Assembly (NCBI GenBank): GCA_026770025.1
Contig: JAMXDE010000016.1
Coordinates: 1,612,001 to 1,676,000, forward strand
Origin: Craspedostauros australis
Taxonomy: Eukaryota; Bacillariophyta; Bacillariophyceae; Mastogloiales; Achnanthaceae
Direction of reading: 5' to 3'
Length of the DNA: 64,000 nucleotides
Shown here: positions 29,920 through 41,200 of the stretch, piece after piece
How the letters are laid out: each line of letters begins with the position of its first letter
Position numbering within the stretch: the first letter of the stretch is position 1
Notes under the pieces: generated by a model
Told to the model about the DNA's origin: nothing
The model's input: only the letters and a program-made list of their open reading frames with translations
Database searches by the model: none
Position numbers and translations under genes: made by a program

Positions 29920-32900
29920 TCATTCGAATGTTCTCGATGTGTCAAGGTACGACTTCTCGTGTTCACGTTGTAAGTCGGCCTTGATGTTCTTGGTGAATCC
30001 GTCGCTTGTGTTTTGCTCGGATTTGACGAAAATGATCTCGATGGTTTTGTTGATTACCATGTTCCTCACGTAGTGATGGCGCACGTCGATGTGCCGCGAT
30101 CGTTGGGATGTTGATGGGTTCTTGGCGATGAAGATCGCTCCGATGTTGTCCACACGGACCTTGATCGGCGTCTTCACTGGGACGCCCACACTTTCGAGTA
30201 GCTGCACGACGAAGAAGATCTCCTTTGCCGCTTTGGAAAGGGCAACGTATTCTGCTTCGGATGAACTGAGTGTGACGGCCTTCTGTGCCTTGGATCGCCA
30301 AAGGATGGGCACCTTGCACAGGTATAGGATGAATCCCCCTACGCTGATTCTCGTGTTCTTGTCTCCTGCATATTCGCTATCGCAGAAGAGCTCCATGTCC
30401 CAGCCGTCGTCGTCTGGACGCGCTGGATGGATCTTCAATCCATAGTCCTTTGTATCAATCACGTACTTGATGATCCGATACATCTCCTTCATTGCGGCCT
30501 TGGTGGGCCCGATCAATACCTTGGAGAGTTCCCTCACAGGGTTCGCGATGTCTGGTCGCGAGTGCTTGATGAGGAAGAGTAGCATGCCGACGCCTCGGCG
30601 GTACTCGGCATGTTCTTCCGCTCCGACCTTCTGCAGTCCGTTGTCTTCGGATGGTCGTACGATGATTTGACCCGGGGTTCCCGGTGTCCCATAGCGTTGC
30701 ATCTTCTCAACCTTGGATCCGAACTCTTCGATGAGATGTCGGATGAGGTGTGGTTGACGCAATGTCGCTCTAGTCTTGTCGTGGTTCAGTTCAATGTTGC
30801 AGCTGAGGTAGTCTCCGAGTCCACGCTCGATTGTCACCTTGAACTTGCTGCCTTGGATGTCCTTCAGGAATGTCTCCAGTGCCTTGGAGTCTCCGCAGCA
30901 GAAGCAATCGTCCACGTAGATGGCCACGATCATGCTTCCTTCGTTCGTCTTCCTGTAGAACAGGCACGGGTCTGCCGCGCTCTGTTCGAAGTTGATATTC
31001 TTGAGGGTCGATACCAACATCTTGAACCATTGCCTGGCGCTCTGCACAAGTCCGTAGATTGGCTTGTGTAGGGTCAGGGCTTCGTCTGGTTGATGATCCA
31101 TCCCGTTGGGACAGTTCATGTAGATCTCCTCGTCGAGGTCTCCGTGTAGGAATGCCGTTACGACATCGACGAGTGCGCAGTCCATCTTCTTGATCAGCAT
31201 GATCACCATCATGACCCGATAGGTCACGTCGTGAATGACGGGTGAGTAGTGCTCTTGGAAGTCCACTCCTGCGACTTGTGAATAGCCACATGCAACGAGC
31301 CGCGCTCGATGTGTGCCATCACGCTTCAGCTTGAAGACCCATTTGCACTTGCAGCATCTGCGGCCGCGTGGAATGGCGTCTCGTTTGATCTTGCTGTACA
31401 CTTTGCGTGTGTCCATGGAGTCGAACTCCTTCTTGATGGCTGCTCGATATCCCTTTCGATGGATAGGGTCTGGATGATTGAAGGCTCCATCGAATGTTGT
31501 AGGTTCGATGTGCTTCTCTGGTTCCTTGTTCTTGTCCTGCATCGACAATCCGATGTCGATCGCTGGTGATTCAGTAGTGATTGCATTCATTCCGTACAGT
31601 CCTGTTGTGCTATAGTGAGTGATTTCGATCTCTTCTTCATCTGCAATCTCTTCGTCATCTGTAGTTTCGTTGTTGGAGTCGTCGATCTCCTCGTCGCTGA
31701 GTTCATCACTGTCTTCGTTGGATGATGGATCGCTTTCATATCCTTCTTCTTTTCGACCTAGTTCGTTGAAGTCTGCGAGCTCACGCAGAGCTCTGGGAAT
31801 GCTCTTCCCTGTAGTCGGTTTGGGATTAGCTTCTCCCTTCCTGCCTCGTGCTTCGTGACGTCGGATCCTCTCCTTTCTATCTATATCACGTTTGCTTGGC
31901 TTACTCGGTGGAGGTCTGGATGGTGTGTCATGTGTAGACCTCGCTGGTGTGTTCGGAGGGGTGACGCCTGTGTCATCGTTGGCTTCGTCGCCGGATGGTG
32001 TGATCTCGTCATCCTCATGATTGGATTCGCTCCGATCTTCCTCGTCGTTATGGATTAGTTGAGTTACTGCTCCATCGTCCTCATTATCCTCATCGTCGCT
32101 GTCCGATAGGATATAGTATCTGTTGCTGTCAGCGAAAGATACTCTCTTCGCTTCTGATGCTTGACGCGTTGCCGTCCTTGGCGTTGCTCCCTTCCGTCCG
32201 ATGGTTGTGAAGCCGTCTGCGTCCGTCGTTTCTGTTTCGTTGGATACGTTCGGTGCTGGTGCCCAGCCACGGAACTGTCCGTATGATTGATTGAGCCACT
32301 TGATGTCGCGTGAGCAGATGAGTGACTTGGTCGATGGTCTGTACATGTTGTAGACCCCTGATGCGTGTTGGTGTGCATATCCGATGAACACCATCTCTTC
32401 TCCTCTATTCTTGAGTTTAGCGGTAATCCCGCCGTAGGTAGTCTTCACAACACCCACCTCTCCGAAAGTGCGGAGTGCATCCGCGTACGGTGGATCATTG
32501 CCGAAGAATTGTCGATGTGGTGACTCCTTTTGATTCTTCGCTACGGTGATGTTGGCGATGGCGGTGGCAGTGCTAGCAGCTGCTGCCCACAGGCCATGCC
32601 TATACTCTTCGTCGAGCTGTGCTCCGTTGAGCATGGAGCGGATCTTGGTGTAGAGGTACGCGAACTTGCGTTCTACTCTACCGTTCTGTTGCGGCGTGTT
32701 CGATGCCGTGAATTCGAATTTCACGTTGAGTCCTGCATCGATGAGAATATCCTGCGTGGATTTGTTCTCTCCGCTGTTGTCACCTCGGAAGATGATCTGT
32801 TGGTCACCAGTCTGTGACTTGATCGTCTGGACGAATCGTTTGATGTATCCTGGTTGATCACTTTTGTTCTTGAGAAAGAAACTCCAGCAGTGATCCGTGC

Positions 32901-35900
32901 AGTCGTCCACGATCAGGGTCCAGTAGCGTTTATCTCCGAAGCTTATGTGTTTAGTGTAACTAATGTCAATGAAGAGCCGTTCGCCGCGGCGAGTTGCTCT
33001 CGGAATGGTTGCCTTCGGAATGTTCTTCACTCTTGCGTTCGCGACCGCGCAGTCGCGACATACCGGCATCTCGCCGATAATTTTCCATCCGTATTGGGCG
33101 GCCGTTCGCTTCATGGCCTCAAGTGGCGCGTGGCCGAGCATTCGATGCAAGCTCACCGCGCTGATCTCCTTGGATGGGTTCTTGACGAGGGCTGTGCAAG
33201 CCTTGTCGTCGTTCGTTGGCATGATGGGATGCATCTGCACTCCCGTGATGAATCCGTTGGCCGTGGGGAAGACTCGGTCGAATACGATCTTCGTTCCGGA
33301 TCCGTTGATGATGTCCATCAGAATGCCGTTGCTACCAAGCTGGTAACCGTTGTACAGAGCCTTGTTCGTGGAGAAAAGGTTCACCGCCATTTTCGGTGTG
33401 TACTTCACATCATCAAGCCGGATGACGTGGCCAGTGTTGTCTCGCTGCTTGACCTTCAAGCGAATGGATCCCATTTTGGGAGAGTCCAGCTTCGTGCTGT
33501 CTCCCACTTGGACGAATGACTTGATGTGCCGCACGTTGAAGAGAGCGGCGTCTGAATTGACGATGTGACACGAAGCTCCACTGTCGGCGAGCCAGGTGTC
33601 CTTGTTGACCTTGTCCTTGTGCTTGGTGCTCAGCTTGTGGAGCTGCTCCACGGCTGCCGCAGCTGTATCGGTCATGACGTTGTCTTCGTCCTCTTCGTCG
33701 ATGTGGACTCCATATTCGTTCCATGGATTCTCGTGATGTTCGTCGTCGGTCTCATCGAATAGCTGCGCGTAGTCCGATGGAGTCGTGTTGCTTCGGTGTG
33801 ATCCTGTGACTGGATCGTATGGGTGGACGCGTGATCGCTCTCGCAAGAGTACACGCATACATCCTCCAAGGATGTAGTGCAGATCCGTTTCTGGGATCGT
33901 TTCCGAGTCGTTCGCTTCCAGTATGCGGTTGACGACGATCGCATTGGCAAGGATCTCTTCGATTGATTCGAAGTGCTCGGATAGGATGGATCCCATCATG
34001 TTCACCCATATCGGCATGAGTACCCCTCGTGTGGTTTCTGGGAACAGTCGCATCCCCGCTTCCATTACAGCATCAAAGATGAGCTGCTTTTGGATCGTCA
34101 ATGCCGTTGCCGTTGCGTCTGGTGTGACAGTGTGACGGAGTAGATAGTCGACACTGTTGGGATCCTCAATATCCGGGAAGTTGATATTCGCTGGATAGAC
34201 GACACGCTCGTTTGGATTGAAGCTGTCGTCTGGATGATTGCCGTCCTCGGATTCGTCGCTGTCATCCTCGTCGAAGATGCCCGATCTGTTGTTCCCTGCC
34301 GCTGGAGGAGGTGGCGCCGCTGCGCGGTTCGTTTCGCCTTGGCCTTGGTTGATGAAGGTTCCCGTTCTCTCGTATCTCCCAACTTGGGGAGGAGGCATTT
34401 CGTCGCGATTCGCCTCGTCGTCTTCATCTGCGCCGTTCTCGTCGGCGTCGTCGTCGTCATCACTCATGGCCTCTTCAATGTCGCTATCGTTGGCCTCGTC
34501 GTCCATCTCAGCTTCGTCGCCGTATGAACCGATCAGGTCGTGCGCGTTGAAGCAGCATTCGTAGCTCACCTCGCGTCTTAGATCCACCTCGTGGATGATT
34601 GGCTCCTCGCTGAGCCACTCCGGGACGATCTCATCGTCCTGTACTTCGTCGTCACTTCCGACGCACTCGAAGTTATCGAAGAAGGAGTCTTCGATGTAGT
34701 CGTCGGACACCAACATGCAGAGCGGCATGTCCTTCGCAGAGAGCACCATCTCGTGCCCGCTCTTGTCGTGTCCTTCCGTAGCCGCGTTGGCTTGTTCGTT
34801 GTTCTTTTTGCTTTCGTTGAACTTCTTCTTTCGGCACTCCGCCTCGCGATGTCCGAAGATGCCGCAGTAGTTGCACTTGCCCTTGAAGCCGCTTCCCTTG
34901 TTACGCTTTCCGTTCATTTTGTTGTTGTTGTTGTTGTTTTTCTTGTTGTTCGATTTCTTGCGTTCTGGACAATCGGCGGATCTATGGCCATACACGCCAC
35001 AGTTGTGACAAGTACCCTTGAAGTTACCGGTGCTTGTGAAGCCGGTGTCGTTGCTCTTCGTGTTACTGTCTTGGAAGTCGTCGACGTATGCCTTGCCTCC
35101 TTGGTGAGTGGCGTATGCAGTGCGGAGTACTCCTCTGATCGTGTTGATGGTGACCAGTTCTGGATTGAACGTGAGTTGATGTTGGAAGTTCACGATGTGG
35201 GTTCTGTACTCGTTGCTCACCGTGCTGAGGATTTGCATGATCATTTCCTCGTCCGTGATCTCGTACTTGACATCGTGGAGACGCGATCGTAGACTCTCGA
35301 GTTGCGTGATGTAGATGTCGGGGTCCGTGTCTCTCTTCATCTTTTCGTTGTTGAATTGGCGCTTGAGTTTGATCTTCGTCACCGCGTCGGATGGTCGGAA
35401 CTTCTCCGCGAGAACGTTCCACGCTGCGTGTGCGTCTCCTTCGGGGTAGTCGTCGGAGATGCACTGGTTGATGTACTGGATGGCTTGCTTGCCTTTTCCT
35501 TTCTCTGCATCCATCATGAGGATCAGATCGCTGAAGCAGTCGCATCCCAGCTCGTAGATCTCTTCCATCGCTTCCTTGGCTTCACCGGCGGCTGCCGCGA
35601 TCTCGCTCACTGTTGGCACCTTTGTCTTGCCCAACATCACGTCTCTCGTCTTCTGTGCACGAGCGTATGCCTTCGCTTGGGACTCCCATGCGCTGTAGTC
35701 TTCCTGTTCACCGCTGAACATCGGCGCCTTGATGCGTCGCTTGTTCACGTTGGCTGATGTCGCCATGTTGATTCGTTGTTTCGTTGTTGGTGCGCTCGCG
35801 CCCTTGATTTCCGTTTGTTTCTGTGTTGTCGATTCTTCGATTTTCGCTTGTTGTTTCGCGAGGGTTGATTTGCTCACAAATTCTCCTCCTGGTGGTGTCT

Positions 35901-36171
35901 CACTTTTACCACTCCGTTTGGCTGTGCGAATGCTCTCCGTCACACCAGTCTCCTCTTGCTTGATCGCCTTGAGGATACTCTCCTTCTCGCGGTGTAGCCT
36001 TGCAGACCGTTCCTCTTCGGTCTCGTCGATCGCGCTTGCGTCTGCGCCTGATAGGACAGTAGCCGCGGCTGCTTCCTTCTCTTCTCGTGGTGGAGTCTCA
36101 CTCGCACCTTCTTCTTGCTTGATAGTCGGGTTGGACAGAGGGATGTCTTTCAATTCCTCTTCCTCGCTCAT
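29920..36171 (-). CDS. Copia A gag-pol polyprotein, 2083 aa, intact
   Basis: One ORF starts at ATG 36171 (MSEEEELKDIPLSNPT), only 82 bp inside the 5' LTR. Gag covers residues ~1-460 with a UBN2-like core starting at MFSGEQEDYSAWE and two CCHC knuckles, CHNCGVYGHRSADC (~387) and CNYCGIFGHREAEC (~430). An acidic linker follows. The protease is WLADSGASCHIV (~858). The integrase has its Zn-binding LHRMLGH...CRDC (~1010-1045) and a D-D-E core (FIDISY, RGDNSGE, GRVERK; ~1065-1175). A long Asp/Glu/Ser-rich linker (~1270-1540) separates it from the RT (KWVFKLKRDG from ~1610; VDVVTAFLHG; IYVDDCF ~1750). RNase H starts near 1925 (FCDSEYAGD, SSSEAEYVAL). Gag and pol are fused without a frameshift or stop, so Gag excess must come from processing or another route. 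Confidence 0.95.
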   Translation of the reverse strand: MSEEEELKDIPLSNPTIKQEEGASETPPREEKEAAAATVLSGADASAIDETEEERSARLHREKESILKAIKQEETGVTESIRTAKRSGKSETPPGGEFVSKSTLAKQQAKIEESTTQKQTEIKGASAPTTKQRINMATSANVNKRRIKAPMFSGEQEDYSAWESQAKAYARAQKTRDVMLGKTKVPTVSEIAAAAGEAKEAMEEIYELGCDCFSDLILMMDAEKGKGKQAIQYINQCISDDYPEGDAHAAWNVLAEKFRPSDAVTKIKLKRQFNNEKMKRDTDPDIYITQLESLRSRLHDVKYEITDEEMIMQILSTVSNEYRTHIVNFQHQLTFNPELVTINTIRGVLRTAYATHQGGKAYVDDFQDSNTKSNDTGFTSTGNFKGTCHNCGVYGHRSADCPERKKSNNKKNNNNNNKMNGKRNKGSGFKGKCNYCGIFGHREAECRKKKFNESKKNNEQANAATEGHDKSGHEMVLSAKDMPLCMLVSDDYIEDSFFDNFECVGSDDEVQDDEIVPEWLSEEPIIHEVDLRREVSYECCFNAHDLIGSYGDEAEMDDEANDSDIEEAMSDDDDDADENGADEDDEANRDEMPPPQVGRYERTGTFINQGQGETNRAAAPPPPAAGNNRSGIFDEDDSDESEDGNHPDDSFNPNERVVYPANINFPDIEDPNSVDYLLRHTVTPDATATALTIQKQLIFDAVMEAGMRLFPETTRGVLMPIWVNMMGSILSEHFESIEEILANAIVVNRILEANDSETIPETDLHYILGGCMRVLLRERSRVHPYDPVTGSHRSNTTPSDYAQLFDETDDEHHENPWNEYGVHIDEEDEDNVMTDTAAAAVEQLHKLSTKHKDKVNKDTWLADSGASCHIVNSDAALFNVRHIKSFVQVGDSTKLDSPKMGSIRLKVKQRDNTGHVIRLDDVKYTPKMAVNLFSTNKALYNGYQLGSNGILMDIINGSGTKIVFDRVFPTANGFITGVQMHPIMPTNDDKACTALVKNPSKEISAVSLHRMLGHAPLEAMKRTAAQYGWKIIGEMPVCRDCAVANARVKNIPKATIPRATRRGERLFIDISYTKHISFGDKRYWTLIVDDCTDHCWSFFLKNKSDQPGYIKRFVQTIKSQTGDQQIIFRGDNSGENKSTQDILIDAGLNVKFEFTASNTPQQNGRVERKFAYLYTKIRSMLNGAQLDEEYRHGLWAAAASTATAIANITVAKNQKESPHRQFFGNDPPYADALRTFGEVGVVKTTYGGITAKLKNRGEEMVFIGYAHQHASGVYNMYRPSTKSLICSRDIKWLNQSYGQFRGWAPAPNVSNETETTDADGFTTIGRKGATPRTATRQASEAKRVSFADSNRYYILSDSDDEDNEDDGAVTQLIHNDEEDRSESNHEDDEITPSGDEANDDTGVTPPNTPARSTHDTPSRPPPSKPSKRDIDRKERIRRHEARGRKGEANPKPTTGKSIPRALRELADFNELGRKEEGYESDPSSNEDSDELSDEEIDDSNNETTDDEEIADEEEIEITHYSTTGLYGMNAITTESPAIDIGLSMQDKNKEPEKHIEPTTFDGAFNHPDPIHRKGYRAAIKKEFDSMDTRKVYSKIKRDAIPRGRRCCKCKWVFKLKRDGTHRARLVACGYSQVAGVDFQEHYSPVIHDVTYRVMMVIMLIKKMDCALVDVVTAFLHGDLDEEIYMNCPNGMDHQPDEALTLHKPIYGLVQSARQWFKMLVSTLKNINFEQSAADPCLFYRKTNEGSMIVAIYVDDCFCCGDSKALETFLKDIQGSKFKVTIERGLGDYLSCNIELNHDKTRATLRQPHLIRHLIEEFGSKVEKMQRYGTPGTPGQIIVRPSEDNGLQKVGAEEHAEYRRGVGMLLFLIKHSRPDIANPVRELSKVLIGPTKAAMKEMYRIIKYVIDTKDYGLKIHPARPDDDGWDMELFCDSEYAGDKNTRISVGGFILYLCKVPILWRSKAQKAVTLSSSEAEYVALSKAAKEIFFVVQLLESVGVPVKTPIKVRVDNIGAIFIAKNPSTSQRSRHIDVRHHYVRNMVINKTIEIIFVKSEQNTSDGFTKNIKADLQREHEKSYLDTSRTFE

Positions 36172-36241
36172 TCAGTCTGCTGCTCTTGAATGATGTTCGT
36201 CTTCCTCGCACGATACGATTCGCGGGCTCGCCCTGATCTAT

Positions 36242-36253
36242 CGTTTATAAACG
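36242..36253 (-). promoter_or_regulatory. Palindrome at the expected primer-binding position of Copia A
   Basis: CGTTTATAAACG is a perfect 12-bp palindrome directly adjoining the 5' LTR where the minus-strand primer should bind. It is identical in element B (44467-44478). It does not match the 3' end of initiator Met tRNA as I know it; the next bases (ATAGATCAGGGCGAGCCCG) could instead pair with an internal tRNA fragment. Confidence 0.5.
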
Positions 36254-37046
36254 TGTTGGCAAGTTCCGCGCACGGTAACCTACGATCGTGGAAGATGGTG
36301 TTGGTTGATAGTCGTTCGTTTGCTATTTCATTACTTGGCTACTCCGATGCTCTCGGTGTACGCCCGTTCTCTTGCCCGATGCTCTCGGCACTTCAATCTG
36401 TTTCGTAGATTCAGTCTCCGACTATGAGTCGGTACGCGAGATGCTCTCTCGCTCTTCTCTGTATTCTCTCTCTCTCAACATCGTGTACTCGTCGCACACG
36501 ATACTCCGTGTTCGATACGTACTCCGTATTCGACACTCCGTTCATTCAGTACTGGCTCCTACTCCATGAGTACTCGCCATTTGAAGTTCACCTTTCGTAT
36601 CCATGATGCTGATGCCCTTCGGTCATCGGATCTTCACCTTCTGCTCTGACTTGGAGACAGATGTCGACGTGGTGACATGATGACATCCTGTCGACGTCAG
36701 TAGGCGTCCTTCTGCTCTCCAGATGTCACGTTCCATTGGTGATGCAGCAGCCTGTCAGATGATATCGTCATCTGAGGTTTAGTTGGGAAGTACCTCGAGA
36801 TTCTCTTGGTACCATTGATGGATGGACGGACGATCTTCCAATTCTCTCAGAAATCGTCATTTGCAAATTTCCTCCAGAAATCTTGCCCCTTTTCGTGTGT
36901 TCCATTTCCCCTGTAATTCTGACGAATCACAGTATACTATCGACACGAATGTAGTTATACCGTCCAAGTGTGTATGAGAGAATAGCGGGTGAACGATGCA
37001 CATATATTCGTACATCTCGACATATACTCACATGTACATCTCGACA
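36254..37046 (-). repeat. Copia A 5' LTR
   Basis: 793 bp, same limits as the 3' LTR. The element promoter and RNA start should lie here, on the minus strand. Confidence 0.92.
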
Positions 37047-37106
37047 AGCTGGAGGAACATAATCATAATCTACAACTATCCCTCAATCGTCTGCTGGCAT
37101 AAGGCA
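37047..37106 (+). repeat. Gypsy 3' LTR, second part (with duplicated AGCTGG)
   Basis: The segment resumes with AGCTGG and matches the end of the Gypsy 5' LTR (ATAATCATAATCTACAA... to GGCATAAGGCA). Confidence 0.87.
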
Positions 37107-37410
37107 ATGCCCTTGTCTTCTCAGTGGGCATTTCTGCTCTGACACAAGCAGCAACCTCGGTTGCCTTTGCGAGAAACTGCCACCAACATGGTCATGGTTG
37201 ATATTGCTGCAGGCTGTCAATCACTGCCAATCACTGATTCATACTTAAACACCTACCAACATGCAAATTCTCATCTGCCACCAGTGCCAATATTCGTGAA
37301 TGTGCCGACACAGAATGAATGCTCCAGATTGCTGGCCTCAACGACCGATACATTCCAGTCAGCTCCGCCAGACGTCAGGATGAATGCCAGGACGAGTGCC
37401 AAGACAGACA
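37107..37410. other. Spacer between the Gypsy 3' LTR and Copia B
   Basis: 304 bp. I see no repeat match or domain; small inverted words such as ATGCCC...GGGCAT (about 37107-37132) are present. Confidence 0.45.
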
Positions 37411-38199
37411 TGTATTGGCAAGTTCCGCTCACGGTAACCTACGATCGTGGAAGATGGTGTTGGTTGATAGTCGTCTGTTTGCTATTTCATTACTTGGCTA
37501 CTCCGATGCTCTCGGTGTACGCCCGTTCTCTTGCCCGATGCTCTCGGTGCTTCAATCTGTTTCGTAGATTCAGTCTCCGACTATGAGTCGGTACGCGAGA
37601 TGCTCTCTTGCTCCTCTCTGTATTCTCTCTCTCTCAGTATCGTGTGCCCGTGCTACACGATATTCCGTGTTCAATGCGTACTCCGCATTCGACACTCCGT
37701 TCATTCAGTACTGGTTCCTACTCCATGAGTACTTACCATTTGAAGTTCACCTTCAGTATCCATGATCTTCATGGGTCATCCAATCTTCGCCTCCTGCTCT
37801 GACTTGGAGACAGATGTCGACGTGGTGACATGATGACATCCTGTCGACGTCAGTAGGCGTCCTTCTGCTCTCCAGATGTCACGTTCCATTGGTGATGCAG
37901 CAGCCTGTCAGATGATATCGTCATCTGAGGTTTAGTTGGGAAGTACCTCGAGATTCTCTTGGTACCATTGATGGATGGACGGACGATCTTCTAATTCTCT
38001 CAGAAATCGTCATTTGCAAATTTCCTCCAGAAATCTTGCCCCTTTTCGTGTGTTCCATTTCCACTGTAATTCTGACGAATCACAGTATACTATTGACACG
38101 AATGTAGTTATACCGTCCAAGTGCGTATGAGAGAATAGCGGGTGAACGATGCACATATACACGTACATCTCGACATATACTCACATGTACATCTCGACA
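37411..38199 (-). repeat. Copia B 3' LTR
   Basis: 789 bp. It begins TGTATTGGCAAG on the plus strand, two bases longer at the tip than other copies (TGTTGGCAAG). Confidence 0.9.
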
Positions 38200-38219
38200 C
38201 CCTTCCTGTGTGCATTCGG

Positions 38220-41200
38220 TCATTCGAATGTTCTCGATGTGTCAAGGTACGACTTCTCATGCTCACGTTGCAAGTCGGCCTTGATGTTCTTAGTGAATCC
38301 GTCGCTTGTGTTTAGCTCGGATTTGACGAAAATGATTTCGATGGTTTTGTTGATTACCATGTTCCTCACGTAGTGATGGCGCACGTCGATGTGCCGCGAT
38401 CGTTGGGATGTTGATGGGTTCTTGGCGATGAAGATCGCTCCGATGTTGTCCACACGGACCTTGATCGGTGTCTTCACTGGGACGCCCACACTTTCGAGTA
38501 GCTGCACAACGAAGAAGATTTCCTTTGCCGCTTTGGAAAGGGCAACGTATTCTGCTTCAGATGAGCTGAGTGTGACGGCCTTCTGTGCCTTGGATCGCCA
38601 AAGGGTTGGTACCTTGCACAGGTATAGGATGAATCCCCCTACGCTGATTCTCGTGTTCTTGTCTCCTGCATATTCGCTATCGCAGAAGAGCTCCATGTCC
38701 CAGCCGTCATCGTCTGGACGCGCTGGATGGATCTTCAATCCATAGTCCTTTGTATCAATCACGTACTTGATGATCCGATACATCTCCTTCATGGCGGCCT
38801 TCGTTGGCCCGATCAATACCTTGGAGAGTTCCCTCACAGGGTTCGCGATGTCTGGTCGCGAGTGCTTGATGAGGAAGAGTAGCATACCGACGCCTCGGCG
38901 GTATTCGGCATGTTCTTCCGCTCCGACCTTCTGCAGTCCGTTGTCTTCGGATGGTCGTACGATGATTTGACCCGGGGTTCCCGGTGTCCCATAGCGTTGC
39001 ATCTTCTCAACCTTGGTTCCGAACTCTTCGATGAGATGTCGGATGAGATGTGGTTGACGCAATGTCGCTCTGGTCTTGTCGTGGTTCAACTCGATGTTGC
39101 AACTGAGGTAATCTCCGAGTCCGCGCTCGATTGTCACCTTGAATTTGCTGCCTTGGATATCCTTCAGGAATGTCTCCAATGCCTTGGAGTCTCCGCAGCA
39201 GAAGCAATCGTCCACGTAGATGGCCACAATCATGCTTCCTTCGTTCGTCTTCCTGTAGAACAGGCACGGGTCTGCTGCGCTCTGTTCGAAGTTGATATTC
39301 TTGAGGGTCGATACCAACATCTTGAACCATTGCCTGGCGCTCTGCACAAGTCCGTAGATTGGCTTGTGTAGGGTCAGGGCTTCGTCTGGTTGATGATCCA
39401 TCCCATTGGGGCAGTTCATGTAGATCTCCTCGTCGAGGTCTCCGTGTAGGAATGCCGTTACGACATCGACGAGTGCGCAGTCCATCTTCTTGATCAGCAT
39501 GATCACCATCATGACCCGATAGGTCACGTCATGGATGACAGGTGAGTAATGCTCTTGGAAGTCCACTCCTGCGACTTGTGAATAGCCACATGCAACGAGC
39601 CGCGCTCGATGTGTGCCGTCACGCTTCAGCTTGAAGACCCATTTGCACTTGCAGCATCTGCGGCCGCGTGGGATGGCGTCTCGTTTGATCTTGCTGTACA
39701 CCTTGCGTGTATCCATGGAGTCGAACTCCTTCTTGATGGCTGCTCGATATCCCTTTCGATGGATGGGATCTGGATGATTGAAGGCTCCATCGAATGTCGT
39801 TGGTTCGATGTGCTTATCTGGTTCTTTGTTCTGGTCCTGCATCGACAGTCCGATGTCGATCGCTGGTGATTCGGTAATGATTGCATTCATTCCGTACAGT
39901 CCTGTTGCGCTATAGTGAGTGATCTCGATCTCTTCTTCATCCGTGATTTCTTCGTCATCTGTGGTTTCGTTGTTGGAGTCGTCGGTCACCTCGTCGCTGA
40001 GTTCATCACTATCTTCATTGGATGATGACTTGTTCTCATAGCCTTCCTCCTTTCGACCTCGTTCATTGAAGTCTGCGAGCTCACGCAGAGCTCTGGGAAT
40101 GCTCTTCCCTGTAGTTGATTTGGGATTAGCTTCTCCCTTCCTGCCTCGTGCTTCGTGACGTCGGATCCTCTCCTTTCTAGCTATGTCACGCTTGCTTGGT
40201 TTACTTGGTGGAGGTCTGGATGGTGTGTCATGTGTAGACCTCGCTGGTGTGTTCGGAGGAGTGACGCCTGTGTCATCGTCGGCTTCGTCGCCAGATGGTG
40301 TGATCTCATCATCCTCATGATTGGATTCACTCCGATCTTCCTCGTCGTTATGGATTAGTTGAGTCACTACTCCATCGTCCTCATTATCCTCATCGTCGCT
40401 GTCTGATAGGATGTGATACCTGTTGCTGTCAGCGAAAGATACTCTCTTTGCATCTGATGTTTGACGCGTTGCCGTCTTTGGCGTTGCTCCCTTCCGTCCG
40501 ATGGTTGTGAAGCCGTCTGCGTCCGTTGTTCCTGCTTCGTTGGATATGTTCGGTGCTGGTGCCCAGCCACGGAACTGTCCGTATGATTGGTTGAGCCACT
40601 TGATGTCGCGTGAGCAGATCAATGACTTGGTTGATGGTCTGTACATGTTGTAGACCCCTGATGCGTGTTGGTGTGCATAGCCGATGAACACCATCTCTTC
40701 TCCTCTATTCTTGAGCTTGGCGGTAATCCCGCTGTAGGTAGTCTTCACAACACCCACCTCTCCAAATGTGCGGAGTGCATCCGCGTATGGTGGATCGCTG
40801 CCGAAGAATTGGCGGTATGGTGACTCCTTCTGGTTCTTTGCTACGGTGATGTTGGCGATGGCGGTGGCAGTGCTCGCAGCTGCTGCCCACAGGCCATGTC
40901 TATACTCTTCGTCGAGTTGTGCTCCATTTAGCATGGAGCGGATCTTGGTGTAGAGGTACGCGAACTTCCGTTCTACTCTACCGTTCTGTTGCGGCGTGTT
41001 TGATGCCGTGAATTCGAATTTCACGTTCAGTCCTGCATCGATGAGAATATCCTGCGTAGATTTGTTCTCTCCGCTGTTGTCTCCTCAGAAGATGATCTGT
41101 TGGTCACCTGTCTGTGACTTGATCGTTTGGATGAATCGTTTGATGTACCCTGATTGATCACTTTTGTTCTTGAGAAAGAAACTCCAGCAGTGATCTGTGC

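Larger units (their letters stand above)
29107..37046 (-). mobile_element. Copia element A: intact, very young LTR retrotransposon
   Basis: A 7940-bp element with 793-bp LTRs that differ at one position by eye. The single gag-pol ORF has no stop. A purine-rich AGGAAGGG lies next to the 3' LTR, and AGCTGG is duplicated on both sides (29101-29106 and 37047-37052). It sits in the 3' LTR of the Gypsy element. All parts needed for autonomous transposition appear present. Confidence 0.93.
24066..37106 (+). mobile_element. Gypsy/Ty3 LTR retrotransposon with nested Copia element A
   Basis: Order: truncated 5' LTR (24066-24311), gag-pol (24384-28739), and a 3' LTR (28758-29106 and 37053-37106) split by Copia element A. 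Excluding A and its duplicated target, the Gypsy element spans about 5.1 kb. Another LTR fragment of this family lies at 9616-10410. Three in-frame TGA codons interrupt the polyprotein. Confidence 0.88.

Noticed and set aside
34915..34945. GTT repeats at 34.92 and 43.14 kb as separate microsatellites
   Set aside because: They encode the Asn run between the two CCHC knuckles of Copia gag and are part of the coding sequence.
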